Assembly (NCBI GenBank): GCA_039917655.1
Contig: JBDSJC010000119.1
Location: forward strand, 1-29,589
Reading direction: 5' to 3'
Length of the DNA stretch: 29,589 nucleotides
Source of the DNA: PNKC01 sp039917655
GTDB lineage: Bacteria; Chloroflexota; Dehalococcoidia; Tepidiformales; Tepidiformaceae
Positions 8,460-17,388 of the stretch are shown piece by piece (the stretch's first letter is position 1; the number at the start of each line of letters is the position of its first letter). Made by a program: the position numbers and the translations under genes. Under the pieces are notes generated by a model. It saw only the letters and a program-made list of their open reading frames with translations, had not been told where the DNA came from and made no database searches.

Positions 8460-9062
8460 GTGACGCAGCGCACCCAGGCCCCGCCGCCGCCGATGCTCTT
8501 CGCCTTCCGGGGCATTCGCATGTTCCAGGTGCTGCTGGCGATCATTGCACTGGCCTGCGGGGTGGGCGCAACGGTCGCGCTCAAGGGAGTTGCCAACGGG
8601 CAGGGGATACTCCTTTTGCTCCCAGCGTTCATCCTTGGGCTGGTGTTCCTGTGGGCGTTTGCGGCAACACTGCGCGCGCCGACTTCGTTCGTGGCCGTCA
8701 CCCCGGAGCGCACGCGCATCCGATTCGCTGGGCTTGTGGATACAGTGATTTCGAACAACGACGTCGCTGGCGCGCGGCTGGTGCGGCGCAACATCCTCGG
8801 CGGGATCGGCCTGCGCACGAACTTTTCCGGCGATGTCGCGCTCGTCAGCACCTGGGGCGAGGTTGTGGAGATCTCGCTACGAAAGCCGCTTCGTGTTTGG
8901 CTCGTACCGAAGCTCGTCCCGCTCCATGCCACGCGCCTTACACTCAGCCTGCGCAATCCCCAGAAACTGGTCGATCGCTTTGGCGCTTCACCCGCGCCAT
9001 CCCAGGGCGCTCCAACTCTGAGCGGACGAAAGACGAGGCAACGTGGATCTCGAACTCGCTAA
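8460..9062 (+). CDS. Two-helix membrane protein with a PH-like cytoplasmic domain
   Basis: A 200-residue protein. Two membrane helices lie near residues 20-40 (MFQVLLAIIALACGVGATVA) and 48-68 (GILLLLPAFILGLVFLWAFA). They are followed by a beta-rich domain beginning FVAVTPERTRIRFAGLVDTV and including NILGGIGLRTNF and VEISLRKPL. This order resembles bacterial PH-domain membrane proteins, but no residue is diagnostic and the ligand is unknown. The basic tail (SGRKTRQRGSRTR) overlaps the start of apgM by 20 bases, an unusually long overlap for this unit. GTG at 8460 lies 1 base after the pgk stop. Its place between two glycolytic genes is probably an operon passenger, though membrane anchoring of glycolytic enzymes is a speculative alternative. 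Confidence 0.8.
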   Translation: MTQRTQAPPPPMLFAFRGIRMFQVLLAIIALACGVGATVALKGVANGQGILLLLPAFILGLVFLWAFAATLRAPTSFVAVTPERTRIRFAGLVDTVISNNDVAGARLVRRNILGGIGLRTNFSGDVALVSTWGEVVEISLRKPLRVWLVPKLVPLHATRLTLSLRNPQKLVDRFGASPAPSQGAPTLSGRKTRQRGSRTR

Positions 9063-10245
9063 GCGTCTCTCTCAGCCAGCGTCAACGAAGATGGTTTTGG
9101 TCGTGCTCGACGGCCTCGGCGGCCTGGCGCGAACCTCCACGCTGCGCAGCGAACTCGAAAGGGCACAGCTTCCAAACCTCGACCGCCTGGCGGCGCGATC
9201 CGAGGTTGGTCTCACCGTTCCGGTCGGCGCCGGGATAACACCGGGGAGCGGGCCCGGCCACCTCGCGCTCTTCGGGTACGACCCGCTTCGCTTCGATATC
9301 GGCCGCGGCGTGCTGGAAGCGACGGGGATCGACTTTGCGCTTACCCCCACTGACGTGGCAGCTCGCGGAAACTTCTGCACCCTGGACAATGAAGGCAACA
9401 TCTCCGACCGCCGTGCTGGACGCGTAGCCACCGAAACGTCATCAAAGATCGTCGAGCGGCTGCGGCAAATCATCATCCCCGGCGTTGAAGTCTTTGTTGA
9501 GCCGGTGCGCGAACACCGCTTCGTCCTCGTGCTGCGTGGCGAGGGTTTGGGCGACGCAGTTACCACGACCGACCCGCAACATGAAGGGGTGCCGCCGCTC
9601 GTAGCGAGGGGCACGGATGGACCTTCAGAGCGCACCGCGCAAGTGGTCAACGAGTTCGTCGAGAAGGCGCGGGCCTTGCTCAAGGATCAAGCGCAGGCGA
9701 ACGGGCTCGTGCTCAGGGGATTCGCAAACTACCCTCAGCTTCCCCAGTTTCCGGACACCTGGGGCGTGCGTGCCGCGGCCCTTGCCGTCTACCCAATGTA
9801 CCGCGGGCTGGCGAAGCTAGCGGGCATGACGCCTATTGCCTGTCCCGGCGGAATGACCGAACAGATCCATCTGATCCGCGAAAACTGGGACAACTACGAC
9901 TACTTTTTCGTCCACTATAAGAAGACGGATGCTGCTGGCGAAGACGGCGATTTCGAGCAGAAGTGCCACGCCCTGGAAGAGTTCGATGGCTTCGTCCCAG
10001 AGCTGCTGGGGCTGGGTGCAGACGTCCTGATGATCGCCGGTGACCATTCGACCCCGGCGCTGATGGCCGCGCATTCCTGGCACCCGGTGCCCTTCCTGCT
10101 TCACTCGAACTACTGTCGCGAAGGCAACGCCATGCATTTCAACGAGCAGGAGTGCATCAAGGGCAGCCTCGGAATCTTCCCGGCGGTGGACGTGATGCCT
10201 CTCGCCATGGCCCACGCCATGCGGTTTGCAAAGTACGGGGCGTGA
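9043..10245 (+). CDS. apgM: 2,3-bisphosphoglycerate-independent phosphoglycerate mutase, archaeal type
   Basis: Interconverts 3- and 2-phosphoglycerate without a bisphosphoglycerate cofactor. The 400-residue protein belongs to the alkaline-phosphatase superfamily. MVLVVLDGLGGLA carries the first metal-binding Asp, GITPGSGPGHLALFGYDP contains the nucleophile region, and HYKKTDAAGEDGDF and MIAGDHSTPALMAAHSWHPV carry further metal ligands. These are the hallmarks of the ApgM form rather than GpmI. It starts with GTG at 9043, inside the end of the preceding gene; RNA-level coupling is likely. Directly followed by tpiA. With pgk and tpiA it covers consecutive glycolytic steps, leaving enolase and pyruvate kinase outside the window. 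Confidence 0.95.
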   Translation: MDLELAKRLSQPASTKMVLVVLDGLGGLARTSTLRSELERAQLPNLDRLAARSEVGLTVPVGAGITPGSGPGHLALFGYDPLRFDIGRGVLEATGIDFALTPTDVAARGNFCTLDNEGNISDRRAGRVATETSSKIVERLRQIIIPGVEVFVEPVREHRFVLVLRGEGLGDAVTTTDPQHEGVPPLVARGTDGPSERTAQVVNEFVEKARALLKDQAQANGLVLRGFANYPQLPQFPDTWGVRAAALAVYPMYRGLAKLAGMTPIACPGGMTEQIHLIRENWDNYDYFFVHYKKTDAAGEDGDFEQKCHALEEFDGFVPELLGLGADVLMIAGDHSTPALMAAHSWHPVPFLLHSNYCREGNAMHFNEQECIKGSLGIFPAVDVMPLAMAHAMRFAKYGA

Positions 10246-10247
10246 CC

Positions 10248-10990
<743 letters not shown>

Positions 10991-10991
<1 letters not shown>

Positions 10992-11929
10992 TGCTGCGCC
11001 GTCTTGTCGCCATCGTTGGCCCGACGGCGTCCGGCAAATCGGCGATAGCCCTGGAACTGGCGAGCCGCCTCGGCGGCGAGATCGTGAACGCCGATAGTCG
11101 GCAGGTCTACCGGGGCATGGATATCGGCACCGCCAAACCGTCAGTCGAAGACCGGCGGCGCGTGCGACACCATATCTTCGATATCGCCGACCCCCGCGCC
11201 GGCTACAGCCTGGCCCTCTACCAGCGGGAAGCGCGTGCCGCGCTCGAAGGGATCTGGGAGCGCGGCACGTTCGCATGGTTGGTGGGCGGCACGGCACAGT
11301 ACGTGTGGGCCCTGCTCGAAGCGTGGCAGGTGCCGGATGTGGCCCCCGACAACACTCTTCGCGGCCAACTGGCAGCTTTCGCTGAAAGCAACGGGTGGGG
11401 GGCGCTTCACGCGCGGCTCTCCGCGGTTGACCCGCTGGCCGCCGGGCGGCTCGACGGCCGGAACGTACGCCGCGTCATTCGAGCGCTCGAAGTCTTCGAA
11501 AAGACGGGCATCCCGATCAGCACTTGGCAGGCGAAAGGTGACCCAGACTTCGAGTACCTGCTCTTTGGCGTCAGCGTCCCCCGCGAGGAGCTTTACGCGC
11601 GCATCGACCGCCGGGTGGAGGCGATGTTCGCCGGAGGGCTGCTCCAAGAGGTGCAGACGCTGCTCGATGCCGGTGTGCCGGCCGGTGTCCCGGCGATGTC
11701 CTCGATCGGCTACGGCGAGAGCGTCCGCTATCTGGCGGGAGAAACTACTCTGCCGGAGGCGGTCGAGCGGACGAAGTTCGGCACCCACCGCCTCGCACGG
11801 AGCCAGGCGCAGTGGTTCCGCGCCGATGACCGGCGTATCACCTGGGTCAGGGACGCCGACGACATCGACCTCCAGGCGAACATCTTCACCGGCGCGTGCA
11901 CAAACACCATTCGCGGCGAACGGCGCTAA
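10991..11929 (+). CDS. miaA: tRNA dimethylallyltransferase
   Basis: Adds a dimethylallyl group to N6 of A37 in tRNAs reading codons that start with U. The 312-residue protein has the P-loop GPTASGKS (residues 10-17), then NADSRQVYRGMDIGTAKP with the catalytic Asp and the substrate-recognition loop, and HHIFDI, VGGTAQYVWALLE, RNVRRVIRALEV and SSIGYGES, all characteristic of MiaA. The ATG at 10991 overlaps the tpiA stop, and the conserved P-loop starts just after, so an upstream start is rejected. It is the last gene of the plus-strand unit. The opening gene, tsaC, also serves A37 modification, giving a unit that mixes tRNA modification and glycolysis. Confidence 0.95.
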
Positions 11930-11954
11930 GCCGTCAACGGGGTCGCAGAAGCAC

Positions 11955-11960
11955 TACAAT
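11955..11960 (+). promoter_or_regulatory. Candidate -10 box for the acyl-CoA dehydrogenase gene
   Basis: TACAAT lies 31 bases before the ATG at 11992, and AGGAG lies between them. No good -35 is seen. It is the only promoter-like element in the gap after miaA. Confidence 0.35.
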
Positions 11961-11991
11961 CTGCTGGCCGACCCCGACGCAGGAGCATTCG

Positions 11992-13140
11992 ATGGACTTC
12001 CGCCTTGAACCCGATCAGGCCGCGTTCCAGCAACAGGTGGCTTCGTTCATCGAGCACGACCTGCCCGAAGGCTGGGACAGGCCGTACGCCTCGACAGCCG
12101 AGCAGATGGTCATCGAGCGGGGCGTGATGAAGCGCCTGGCTGAACGCCACTGGCTCGCGCTCCCTTGGCCGAAAGAAGTCGGCGGGCTGGGAGCTACCCC
12201 GATGGAGCAGCTCGTGTTCAACGAGCAGATGGCCTACAACGGGGTGCCGGGCGTGATGAATATGGGCGTAGCCTGGGTGGGCCCGGTGGTGATGCTCTAC
12301 GGCACGGACGAGCAGAAACGCGACTACCTATCGACCATCGCCGACGGCACGGACATCTGGTGCACCCTCTACTCCGAGCCTGGCGCCGGGAGCGATCTCG
12401 CGAACATGCAGACTCGCGCTGTTCGCGACGGAGACGATTACATAATCAACGGACAGAAGATCTGGACGAGCTTCGGCCACTACGCCGACTGGGGCTGGCT
12501 GGCCGCCCGGACGAACCCGGATGTGCCCAAACACAAGGGTCTTTCGACCTTCGCGATCAAGATGGACACGCCGGGGATCACCGTGCGACCGCTGATCAAC
12601 ATGGCCGGCACGCACGAGTTCAACGAGATCTTCTTCGAAGACGTGCGCATCCCCGCCAACCAGCTCGTAGGCGAGGAGAATCGCGGCTGGTACCACGTCG
12701 CGATCGGCCTGGACTTCGAGCGCAGCTCGATCGGCGCCACTTCCAGCGCCCGGCGCGTGGTGGATGATCTTGTCGCTGAACTCCGTGCCCGAAAGGGCGT
12801 TGTACGACCCGAACTGCGGCACCGGATCGCCGAGCACCATATCGCCGTGCAGGTGCTGCGCACGATGGCGTACAACATCGCGTCCATGCAGGGCAGCGGA
12901 CTCGTCCCGACACGGGAAGCGCAGATGGCGAAGCTCTTCGGGGCCGAACTGCAGCAGAAGATCGGCCTGACCGCGCTTCAGGTCTTCGGCATGGACGGGC
13001 AGGCCTCGAAGGCTGGTTCTCGCGCGTTTCCCTACCAGTACAAGCTTCTCCGCTCGGTCGCGAACACGATTGAGGGTGGGACGAGCGAGGTCCAGCGGTC
13101 GGTCATCGCCCAGCGTGGGCTTGGCCTCCCCCGCGAATAG
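11992..13140 (+). CDS. Acyl-CoA dehydrogenase
   Basis: An FAD-dependent enzyme that desaturates an acyl-CoA at the alpha-beta bond, passing electrons to an electron-transfer flavoprotein. The 382-residue protein has the helical N-domain and the flavin-contacting WCTLYSEPGAGSDLANMQ (about 123-140). IINGQKIWTSFGHYADW follows, as does the C-terminal IEGGTSEVQRSVIAQRGLGL signature. ATG at 11992 starts the usual MDFRLEPDQAAF helix and has AGGAG about 8 bases upstream; a longer frame from 11896 is non-homologous. The chain length of its substrate cannot be read. The flavoprotein and CoA-transferases downstream suggest catabolism of a carboxylic acid through its CoA thioester. Confidence 0.94.
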   Translation: MDFRLEPDQAAFQQQVASFIEHDLPEGWDRPYASTAEQMVIERGVMKRLAERHWLALPWPKEVGGLGATPMEQLVFNEQMAYNGVPGVMNMGVAWVGPVVMLYGTDEQKRDYLSTIADGTDIWCTLYSEPGAGSDLANMQTRAVRDGDDYIINGQKIWTSFGHYADWGWLAARTNPDVPKHKGLSTFAIKMDTPGITVRPLINMAGTHEFNEIFFEDVRIPANQLVGEENRGWYHVAIGLDFERSSIGATSSARRVVDDLVAELRARKGVVRPELRHRIAEHHIAVQVLRTMAYNIASMQGSGLVPTREAQMAKLFGAELQQKIGLTALQVFGMDGQASKAGSRAFPYQYKLLRSVANTIEGGTSEVQRSVIAQRGLGLPRE

Positions 13141-13191
13141 CTGCCGGCAACCGATCATAATCGGCAAGGAACTGTTTGAATGCAGGTAAAT

Positions 13192-13221
13192 CAGGGTGTT
13201 GCACCCCTGTTGATCAGGGTG
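13192..13221 (+). other. Mutually exclusive hairpins in the leader of the FlgM-like gene
   Basis: CAGGGTG (13192-13198), CACCCCTG (13202-13209) and CAGGGTG (13215-13221) follow one another. The middle element can pair with either flank, with one bulged base, but not both. If translation starts at the TTG at 13267 this is an untranslated leader that could switch between two folds. An ATG at 13180, preceded by AAGGA, could instead read through it. Confidence 0.35.
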
Positions 13222-13266
13222 AACCCGGCCGTACACCACTATGTAACCACATTGGAGGCCAGTCAC

Positions 13267-13545
13267 TTGGACAACACCCACAACAGCAACCCGGCAGCAA
13301 CCGGACTCGTAGCCTTCGATGCCAGGACCCAGCGAGTGCTGGAACTTCGCCGTCAGATCGCCAACGGCACGTACAACATCGACCATGCCCTCGTCGCCGC
13401 AGCGATTTTGCGCGAGCAGATCGCCATCGAAACGTCCCTCGCTCCGGCCGTTGCGGCGAGCGCGCCGGTAATCCGCGACTTCTCGCGGTTCGTCGTCGCC
13501 GGGACGCCGCCTGCAGCGCAGCAAGCTGGCGCCCTGACGGCGTGA
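13267..13545 (+). CDS. FlgM-like (anti-sigma-28-type) small protein
   Basis: A 92-residue polar protein. Its centre, TQRVLELRRQIANGTYNIDH followed by ALVAAAILREQIAIE, matches the C-terminal helix pair of FlgM, where V..L...I..G.Y.id...vA..iL is the conserved pattern that binds sigma-28. The N-terminal 25 residues are Asn/Thr-rich and probably disordered, as in FlgM; an Ala/Pro-rich tail follows. The TTG at 13267 has an excellent GGAGG 8 bases upstream; an alternative ATG at 13180 has AAGGA and would give 121 residues. No flagellar gene is nearby, so it may be an orphan anti-sigma factor or may use the fold for another partner. Confidence 0.55.
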   Translation: MDNTHNSNPAATGLVAFDARTQRVLELRRQIANGTYNIDHALVAAAILREQIAIETSLAPAVAASAPVIRDFSRFVVAGTPPAAQQAGALTA

Positions 13546-13587
13546 GCGGGTCGCCGGGCGGCCAAAGACCCCGCTCATCGCCACGCG

Positions 13588-13593
13588 TATACT
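13588..13593 (+). promoter_or_regulatory. Candidate -10 box for the nitronate monooxygenase unit
   Basis: TATACT lies 31 bases before the ATG at 13625, with CGGAGAAAA as the ribosome site between. A -35 is not evident. It would drive the flavoprotein and the two CoA-transferase genes. Confidence 0.4.
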
Positions 13594-13624
13594 TCGGTGC
13601 ACACGAAACATCGGAGAAAACGCA

Positions 13625-14794
13625 ATGACACGTCCAGTGCTGCGCACGGCCTTGTGCGAGATGCTCGGCATCGAATACCCGGTCATCCTGGCGGGCATGG
13701 GTCCAGTCGCGGGAGGGGTCACAGGACCGGTGGCGACCGCGCCGCTGGTGGCCGCCGTCTCGAACGCGGGCGGGCTGGGGGTCATCGGGGGGGCGGGATT
13801 TAGCCCCGAGCGCTTGCGCGAGGAGATCAACACCGTCCGCTCCATGACCGACAAGCCGTTCGGCGTCGATTTGCTGCTGCCGTCGAATTTCATGGGGGGC
13901 GCCGCCAGCGGCGAGATGCCGCGCGACCCGCGCGAACTGATCCCCGCGGAGACTCGGGCAGGCGTCCGCAGGATGGCGGAGAGCCTGGGCGTGGAGTGGC
14001 ACGAAATGCCTCCTCCCGAATCATCGTCAGCAGCCCCGCGACGCACGGGCGGCGGGATGTCCGACGGACAGATGGAGGTCGTGATCGAGGAGAAGATCGC
14101 GGTGTTCGCCTCAGGGCTCGGCAACCCGGCGCCGTGGATCGCGCGCCTCAAGGCGAACGGCACGATTGTCCTTTCGCTGGTGGGTAACGTGAAAAACGCG
14201 AAACGCGTCTCCGATGCAGGGGCCGACATCGTCGTCGCGCAGGGCACGGAAGCGGGAGGCCACACCGGCCGCATCGCCACCCTTGCGCTGGTCCCGCAAG
14301 TAATCGACGCGATTTTCCCCAATCCAGTCATCGCTGCTGGCGGGATCGCCGATGGCCGGGGAATCGCCGCAGTCCTCGCGATGGGCGCGATCGGCGTCTG
14401 GTGCGGCACGGCCTTTCTCGTTTCGGACGAAGCGAACCAGCCGCTCGTCCAGAAGGAACGGATCCTCGCGGCCGGCGACGAAGATACGAAAATCACCAAG
14501 CTCTACAGCGGCAAGACGATGCGCAACATCAACAACCCCCTGATCGAGGCCTGGGAAGCGTCCGGCCTCCAGCCGATGCCCATGGGCCTCCAGGGCATCC
14601 TGACGCAGGACCTGGTCTACTCCCTGCGCAAGGCGGGCCGCGAAGACCTGCTGATGAACGCCGCTGGTCAAGCCTCCGGACTGCTCCACAAGACTCGGCC
14701 AGCCGCCGAGATCCTGGCCGACATGGTGGCCGGCGCGGCTGACATCCTCGGCCGCAAGCTGGCTGCAACCGTCACCGCCATCCCGGGGTCTTAG
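13625..14794 (+). CDS. Nitronate monooxygenase-family FMN oxidoreductase
   Basis: A 389-residue TIM-barrel flavoprotein of the 2-nitropropane dioxygenase family. Family members oxidise alkyl nitronates, but some act as enoyl reductases or other FMN enzymes. Seen are the N-terminal PVILAGMGPVAGG, AAVSNAGGLGVIGGAG, the phosphate-binding and catalytic VVAQGTEAGGHTGR with its conserved His, and VIAAGGIADGRGIAAVLAMG. A Pro/Ser/Gly-rich insert near residues 125-143 separates two halves. ATG at 13625 has GGAGAAAA upstream. The next gene starts with GTG 3 bases after the stop, so it is probably in one transcript with two CoA-transferases, which suggests action on an acyl-CoA or carboxylate rather than nitroalkane detoxification. 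Confidence 0.88.
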   Translation: MTRPVLRTALCEMLGIEYPVILAGMGPVAGGVTGPVATAPLVAAVSNAGGLGVIGGAGFSPERLREEINTVRSMTDKPFGVDLLLPSNFMGGAASGEMPRDPRELIPAETRAGVRRMAESLGVEWHEMPPPESSSAAPRRTGGGMSDGQMEVVIEEKIAVFASGLGNPAPWIARLKANGTIVLSLVGNVKNAKRVSDAGADIVVAQGTEAGGHTGRIATLALVPQVIDAIFPNPVIAAGGIADGRGIAAVLAMGAIGVWCGTAFLVSDEANQPLVQKERILAAGDEDTKITKLYSGKTMRNINNPLIEAWEASGLQPMPMGLQGILTQDLVYSLRKAGREDLLMNAAGQASGLLHKTRPAAEILADMVAGAADILGRKLAATVTAIPGS

Positions 14795-14797
14795 CTC

Positions 14798-16057
14798 GTG
14801 GCGGACAAGTCACTTCAGGGCCTGCGGGTGGTGGAGTTCACCGACGAACTCGGTTCTTATTGCGGGCGGCTGCTGGCGGATCTCGGGGCCGAGGTAGTCA
14901 AGGTCGAACCTCCCGGCGGCGGGCGAGAGCGCCACACTCCACCGTTCTATCACACGGTCGCTCCGGGGCCGGACACAAGCCTTGCGTTCTGGGTGCACAA
15001 CACTTCGAAGAAGTCGGTCGTCTTGGACCTCGAGAGCGTGCGAGGGCAAGCGCAGGCACGAGCCCTTGCGCTCAGCGCGGATGTGGTGCTCGAAGACAAC
15101 CCCGTAGGCTACATGGCTGCTCACGCTCTCGGTTACGAATCGCTGCGCCTGGAGAGGCCAGCGCTCGTCTACACCTCGATCACCGGCTTCGGCCAGACCG
15201 GCCCGCACGCCCGCTACGCTTACAGCGACATCGTGGGCCAGGCGATGGCCGGCGTGATGACACTCGCCGGCGAGCCGGCCGACCCGCCGAACATGATCTA
15301 TGGACAGCAGGCGAACGTTTCGGCGAGCATCCAGGCGGCACAGGCGACGCTCCTGGCGGTCCTCCACGCGGAGGCCACGGGCGAGGGGCAACTGGTAGAC
15401 GTCTCCGCGCAGGAAGCGCAATCGATGAACCAGGAAACCGCCATGCAACAGTGGGACCTTCAAAAAACGAATCGAAAGCGGACGGGGGAGAAGGGAGCCC
15501 TGCCGTTGCCGTTGCCAGGCCTCGGCGTCTATCCGACCACGGACGGGTATGTGATGTGCTTTGTCATCGCCCCGGCGGGAGCGGGGTTCCCGGTGCTGGT
15601 CGATTGGATGCGCGAAAAGGGGATGGCCGACGACCTCGATGACGAGCCGTACAAGGACGTCTGCGAGAACCTGAACTTCGGGTTTTTCACGCAAGTAGCG
15701 AGCGATCCGGTGAGAGGCGCTGCCGTGATCCCTCACCTTGCGCACGTGAACCAGTTGGTCACAGCGTTCTTCGCCTCAATGACCGCAACCGAGGCCTACG
15801 AGGAGGGGCAGCGGCGTCTGCTCCTGCACGGCATCGTTTCGACACCAAAGGACCTGGCCGAAAACGCCCAGCTGCGTGCCAGGAACTGGTTCGCACAGCT
15901 CGAGTTCGACTACCTCAACGCCGTCATCGAATTTCCGGGCGCGCCCTACCGCCTCTCGGAGACGCCGGTCCAGATCGGCCGGCCGCCGCGGCTGGGTGAA
16001 CACACGGATGAGGTTTTCGCCTCGCTCACCCGCGCCGCTGGTGGGAGGACGAAGTGA
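14798..16057 (+). CDS. CaiB/BaiF family (class III) CoA-transferase, probable non-catalytic subunit
   Basis: The family moves CoA between carboxylates through an aspartyl-CoA intermediate. The 419-residue protein has the start LQGLRVVEFTDELGSYCGRL, LGAEVVKVEPPGG, SITGFGQTGPHA and EATGEGQLVDVS. At the place of the catalytic Asp, before the LLAVLHAEATGEGQ helix, the sequence reads GQQANVSAS, with Asn173 instead of Asp. The partner gene that overlaps its end by 4 bases keeps the Asp. I infer that the two form a heteromer with one catalytic subunit, an arrangement known for some benzylsuccinate-type transferases. It starts with GTG at 14798. Substrate unknown. Confidence 0.88.
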   Translation: MADKSLQGLRVVEFTDELGSYCGRLLADLGAEVVKVEPPGGGRERHTPPFYHTVAPGPDTSLAFWVHNTSKKSVVLDLESVRGQAQARALALSADVVLEDNPVGYMAAHALGYESLRLERPALVYTSITGFGQTGPHARYAYSDIVGQAMAGVMTLAGEPADPPNMIYGQQANVSASIQAAQATLLAVLHAEATGEGQLVDVSAQEAQSMNQETAMQQWDLQKTNRKRTGEKGALPLPLPGLGVYPTTDGYVMCFVIAPAGAGFPVLVDWMREKGMADDLDDEPYKDVCENLNFGFFTQVASDPVRGAAVIPHLAHVNQLVTAFFASMTATEAYEEGQRRLLLHGIVSTPKDLAENAQLRARNWFAQLEFDYLNAVIEFPGAPYRLSETPVQIGRPPRLGEHTDEVFASLTRAAGGRTK

Positions 16058-17310
16058 CGAAGCTGCCGCTTGACGGGATCCGCGTGGCCGACTTTTCGTG
16101 GTTCGGCGCTGGCCCGATCGGCGCTCAAACGCTGGCGACGTTCGGCGCGGAAGTGATCCGCATCGAATCTGAGGCGAAGCTCGATTCTTTGCGCCTGGCG
16201 GGCCCTTTCGCCCTCAACCCCGACGGTACGCCGAAGTCCAGCTACAACGTCTCGGGCTACTTCAACAACTTCAACGCTGGGAAGCTCTCGATGCAGCTCA
16301 ACCTCAACGTTGAGCGGGGTCAGGAGATCGCTTACCGGCTGATCGAGAACTCGGACATCTTCCTCACCAACTTCACCCCTCGCGTGGTTGACAAGTGGAA
16401 CCTGCGCTACGAACAGTTGGCGGCGATTAACCCGCGTCTGATCGCGGCGTACGCGCCCATGCAGGGGCTCGAAGGGCCGCATCGCGACTTTCTTGGCTTC
16501 GGCGCCGTGCTCACGCCGGTTACTGGAATCAGCCAAATGTCCGGCTTTCGCAACCGCCCGCCGTTCGGCATTGGCACGAACTACCCGGACTACGTGATCA
16601 ATCCTGGGCACTCTTGCGTGGCGATCCTGGCGGCGCTGCGCTACCGCAATCGTACCGGCAAGGGTCAGTGCGTGGAGTTGCCTCAAGTGGAATCGGTCGT
16701 CAACGCGTTGGGTACCGCGGTCGCGGATTACCTGGCGAACGGGACGGTGCAGACCCGGACTGGTAACCGCAACCCCGTCGCGTCGCCACACGGCGCTCTG
16801 CCGTGCACGAGCGACCCGGAATCGGTCGGCTCCACGGACCGTTGGATCGCCATCGCTTGCTACGACGAAGCGCAGTGGCGCGCGCTCTGCGACGTCCTGG
16901 GGGCGACGGAACTCTCTGGCGAAGCACGCTTCGCGACGTTCGCAGCGCGCAAGGCCAACGAAGACGAGCTTGAATCAACGTTGGGCGTGCTGACGGCGGC
17001 CTGGAATGCCGAAGAATTGATGGCTGCACTTCAGGCCAAAGATGTGCCCGCTGGCGTCGTTCAGAACGCCCAGGACATGCTGGACCGCGACCCGCACATG
17101 AAGGCTCGCGGCTACTACCAGTTCCTCGACCACCCGGAGACCGGACTCGCCGCGTATGACGGGCCATCTGCGGTGCTTTCAGTGACACCCGGGCGTCACC
17201 GTTCACCGGCGCCTCTGCTTGGGGAGCACACGTTGGATGTCTGCCAACGCATCATTGGACTGGATATGGACGAGATCGCCACGCTTCTTGCCGAAGGCGT
17301 GCTGGTCTAA
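16054..17310 (+). CDS. CaiB/BaiF family (class III) CoA-transferase, probable catalytic subunit
   Basis: A 418-residue partner of the preceding protein. It starts LPLDGIRVADFSWFGAGPIG, then has FGAEVIRIES, NAGKLSMQLNL and the family helix VAILAALRYRNRTGKGQ. The expected nucleophile is present as Asp179 in TNYPDYVINPG. The C-terminal APLLGEHT motif, shared by most family members, is also present. GTG at 16054 overlaps the previous stop (GTGA), strongly suggesting coupled translation and fixed stoichiometry. With the upstream acyl-CoA dehydrogenase and flavoprotein it may activate an organic acid, perhaps by exchange with succinyl-CoA; the acid is not identifiable from sequence. Confidence 0.91.
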   Translation: MTKLPLDGIRVADFSWFGAGPIGAQTLATFGAEVIRIESEAKLDSLRLAGPFALNPDGTPKSSYNVSGYFNNFNAGKLSMQLNLNVERGQEIAYRLIENSDIFLTNFTPRVVDKWNLRYEQLAAINPRLIAAYAPMQGLEGPHRDFLGFGAVLTPVTGISQMSGFRNRPPFGIGTNYPDYVINPGHSCVAILAALRYRNRTGKGQCVELPQVESVVNALGTAVADYLANGTVQTRTGNRNPVASPHGALPCTSDPESVGSTDRWIAIACYDEAQWRALCDVLGATELSGEARFATFAARKANEDELESTLGVLTAAWNAEELMAALQAKDVPAGVVQNAQDMLDRDPHMKARGYYQFLDHPETGLAAYDGPSAVLSVTPGRHRSPAPLLGEHTLDVCQRIIGLDMDEIATLLAEGVLV

Positions 17311-17351
17311 AGGCCAACACTCATGGATTGACCACCGCGGAACGGCCGCTG

Positions 17352-17360
17352 TGCTAGGAT
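17352..17360 (+). promoter_or_regulatory. Extended -10 promoter of lemA
   Basis: TGC-TAGGAT is an extended -10 box 28 bases before the lemA ATG. A TTGACC box lies at 17328-17333, but the 21-base spacer is too long for a normal pair. CGGAG before the ATG serves as the ribosome site. Confidence 0.45.
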
Positions 17361-17388
17361 TCCCACAGCCTCTAGTCGGAGCGTCCCC

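Noticed and set aside
13151..13165. CCGAT-CATA-ATCGG as a terminator after the acyl-CoA dehydrogenase gene
   Set aside because: A stem of only 5 bp with no T tract; it may equally be a -10-like CATAAT, so neither is called.
12328..14499. Open frame of about 720 codons on the minus strand opposite the acyl-CoA dehydrogenase, FlgM-like and flavoprotein genes
   Set aside because: It lies antisense to well-recognised genes, its product is rich in Arg, Ser and Pro with no recognisable domain, and long antisense frames are expected in GC-rich DNA.
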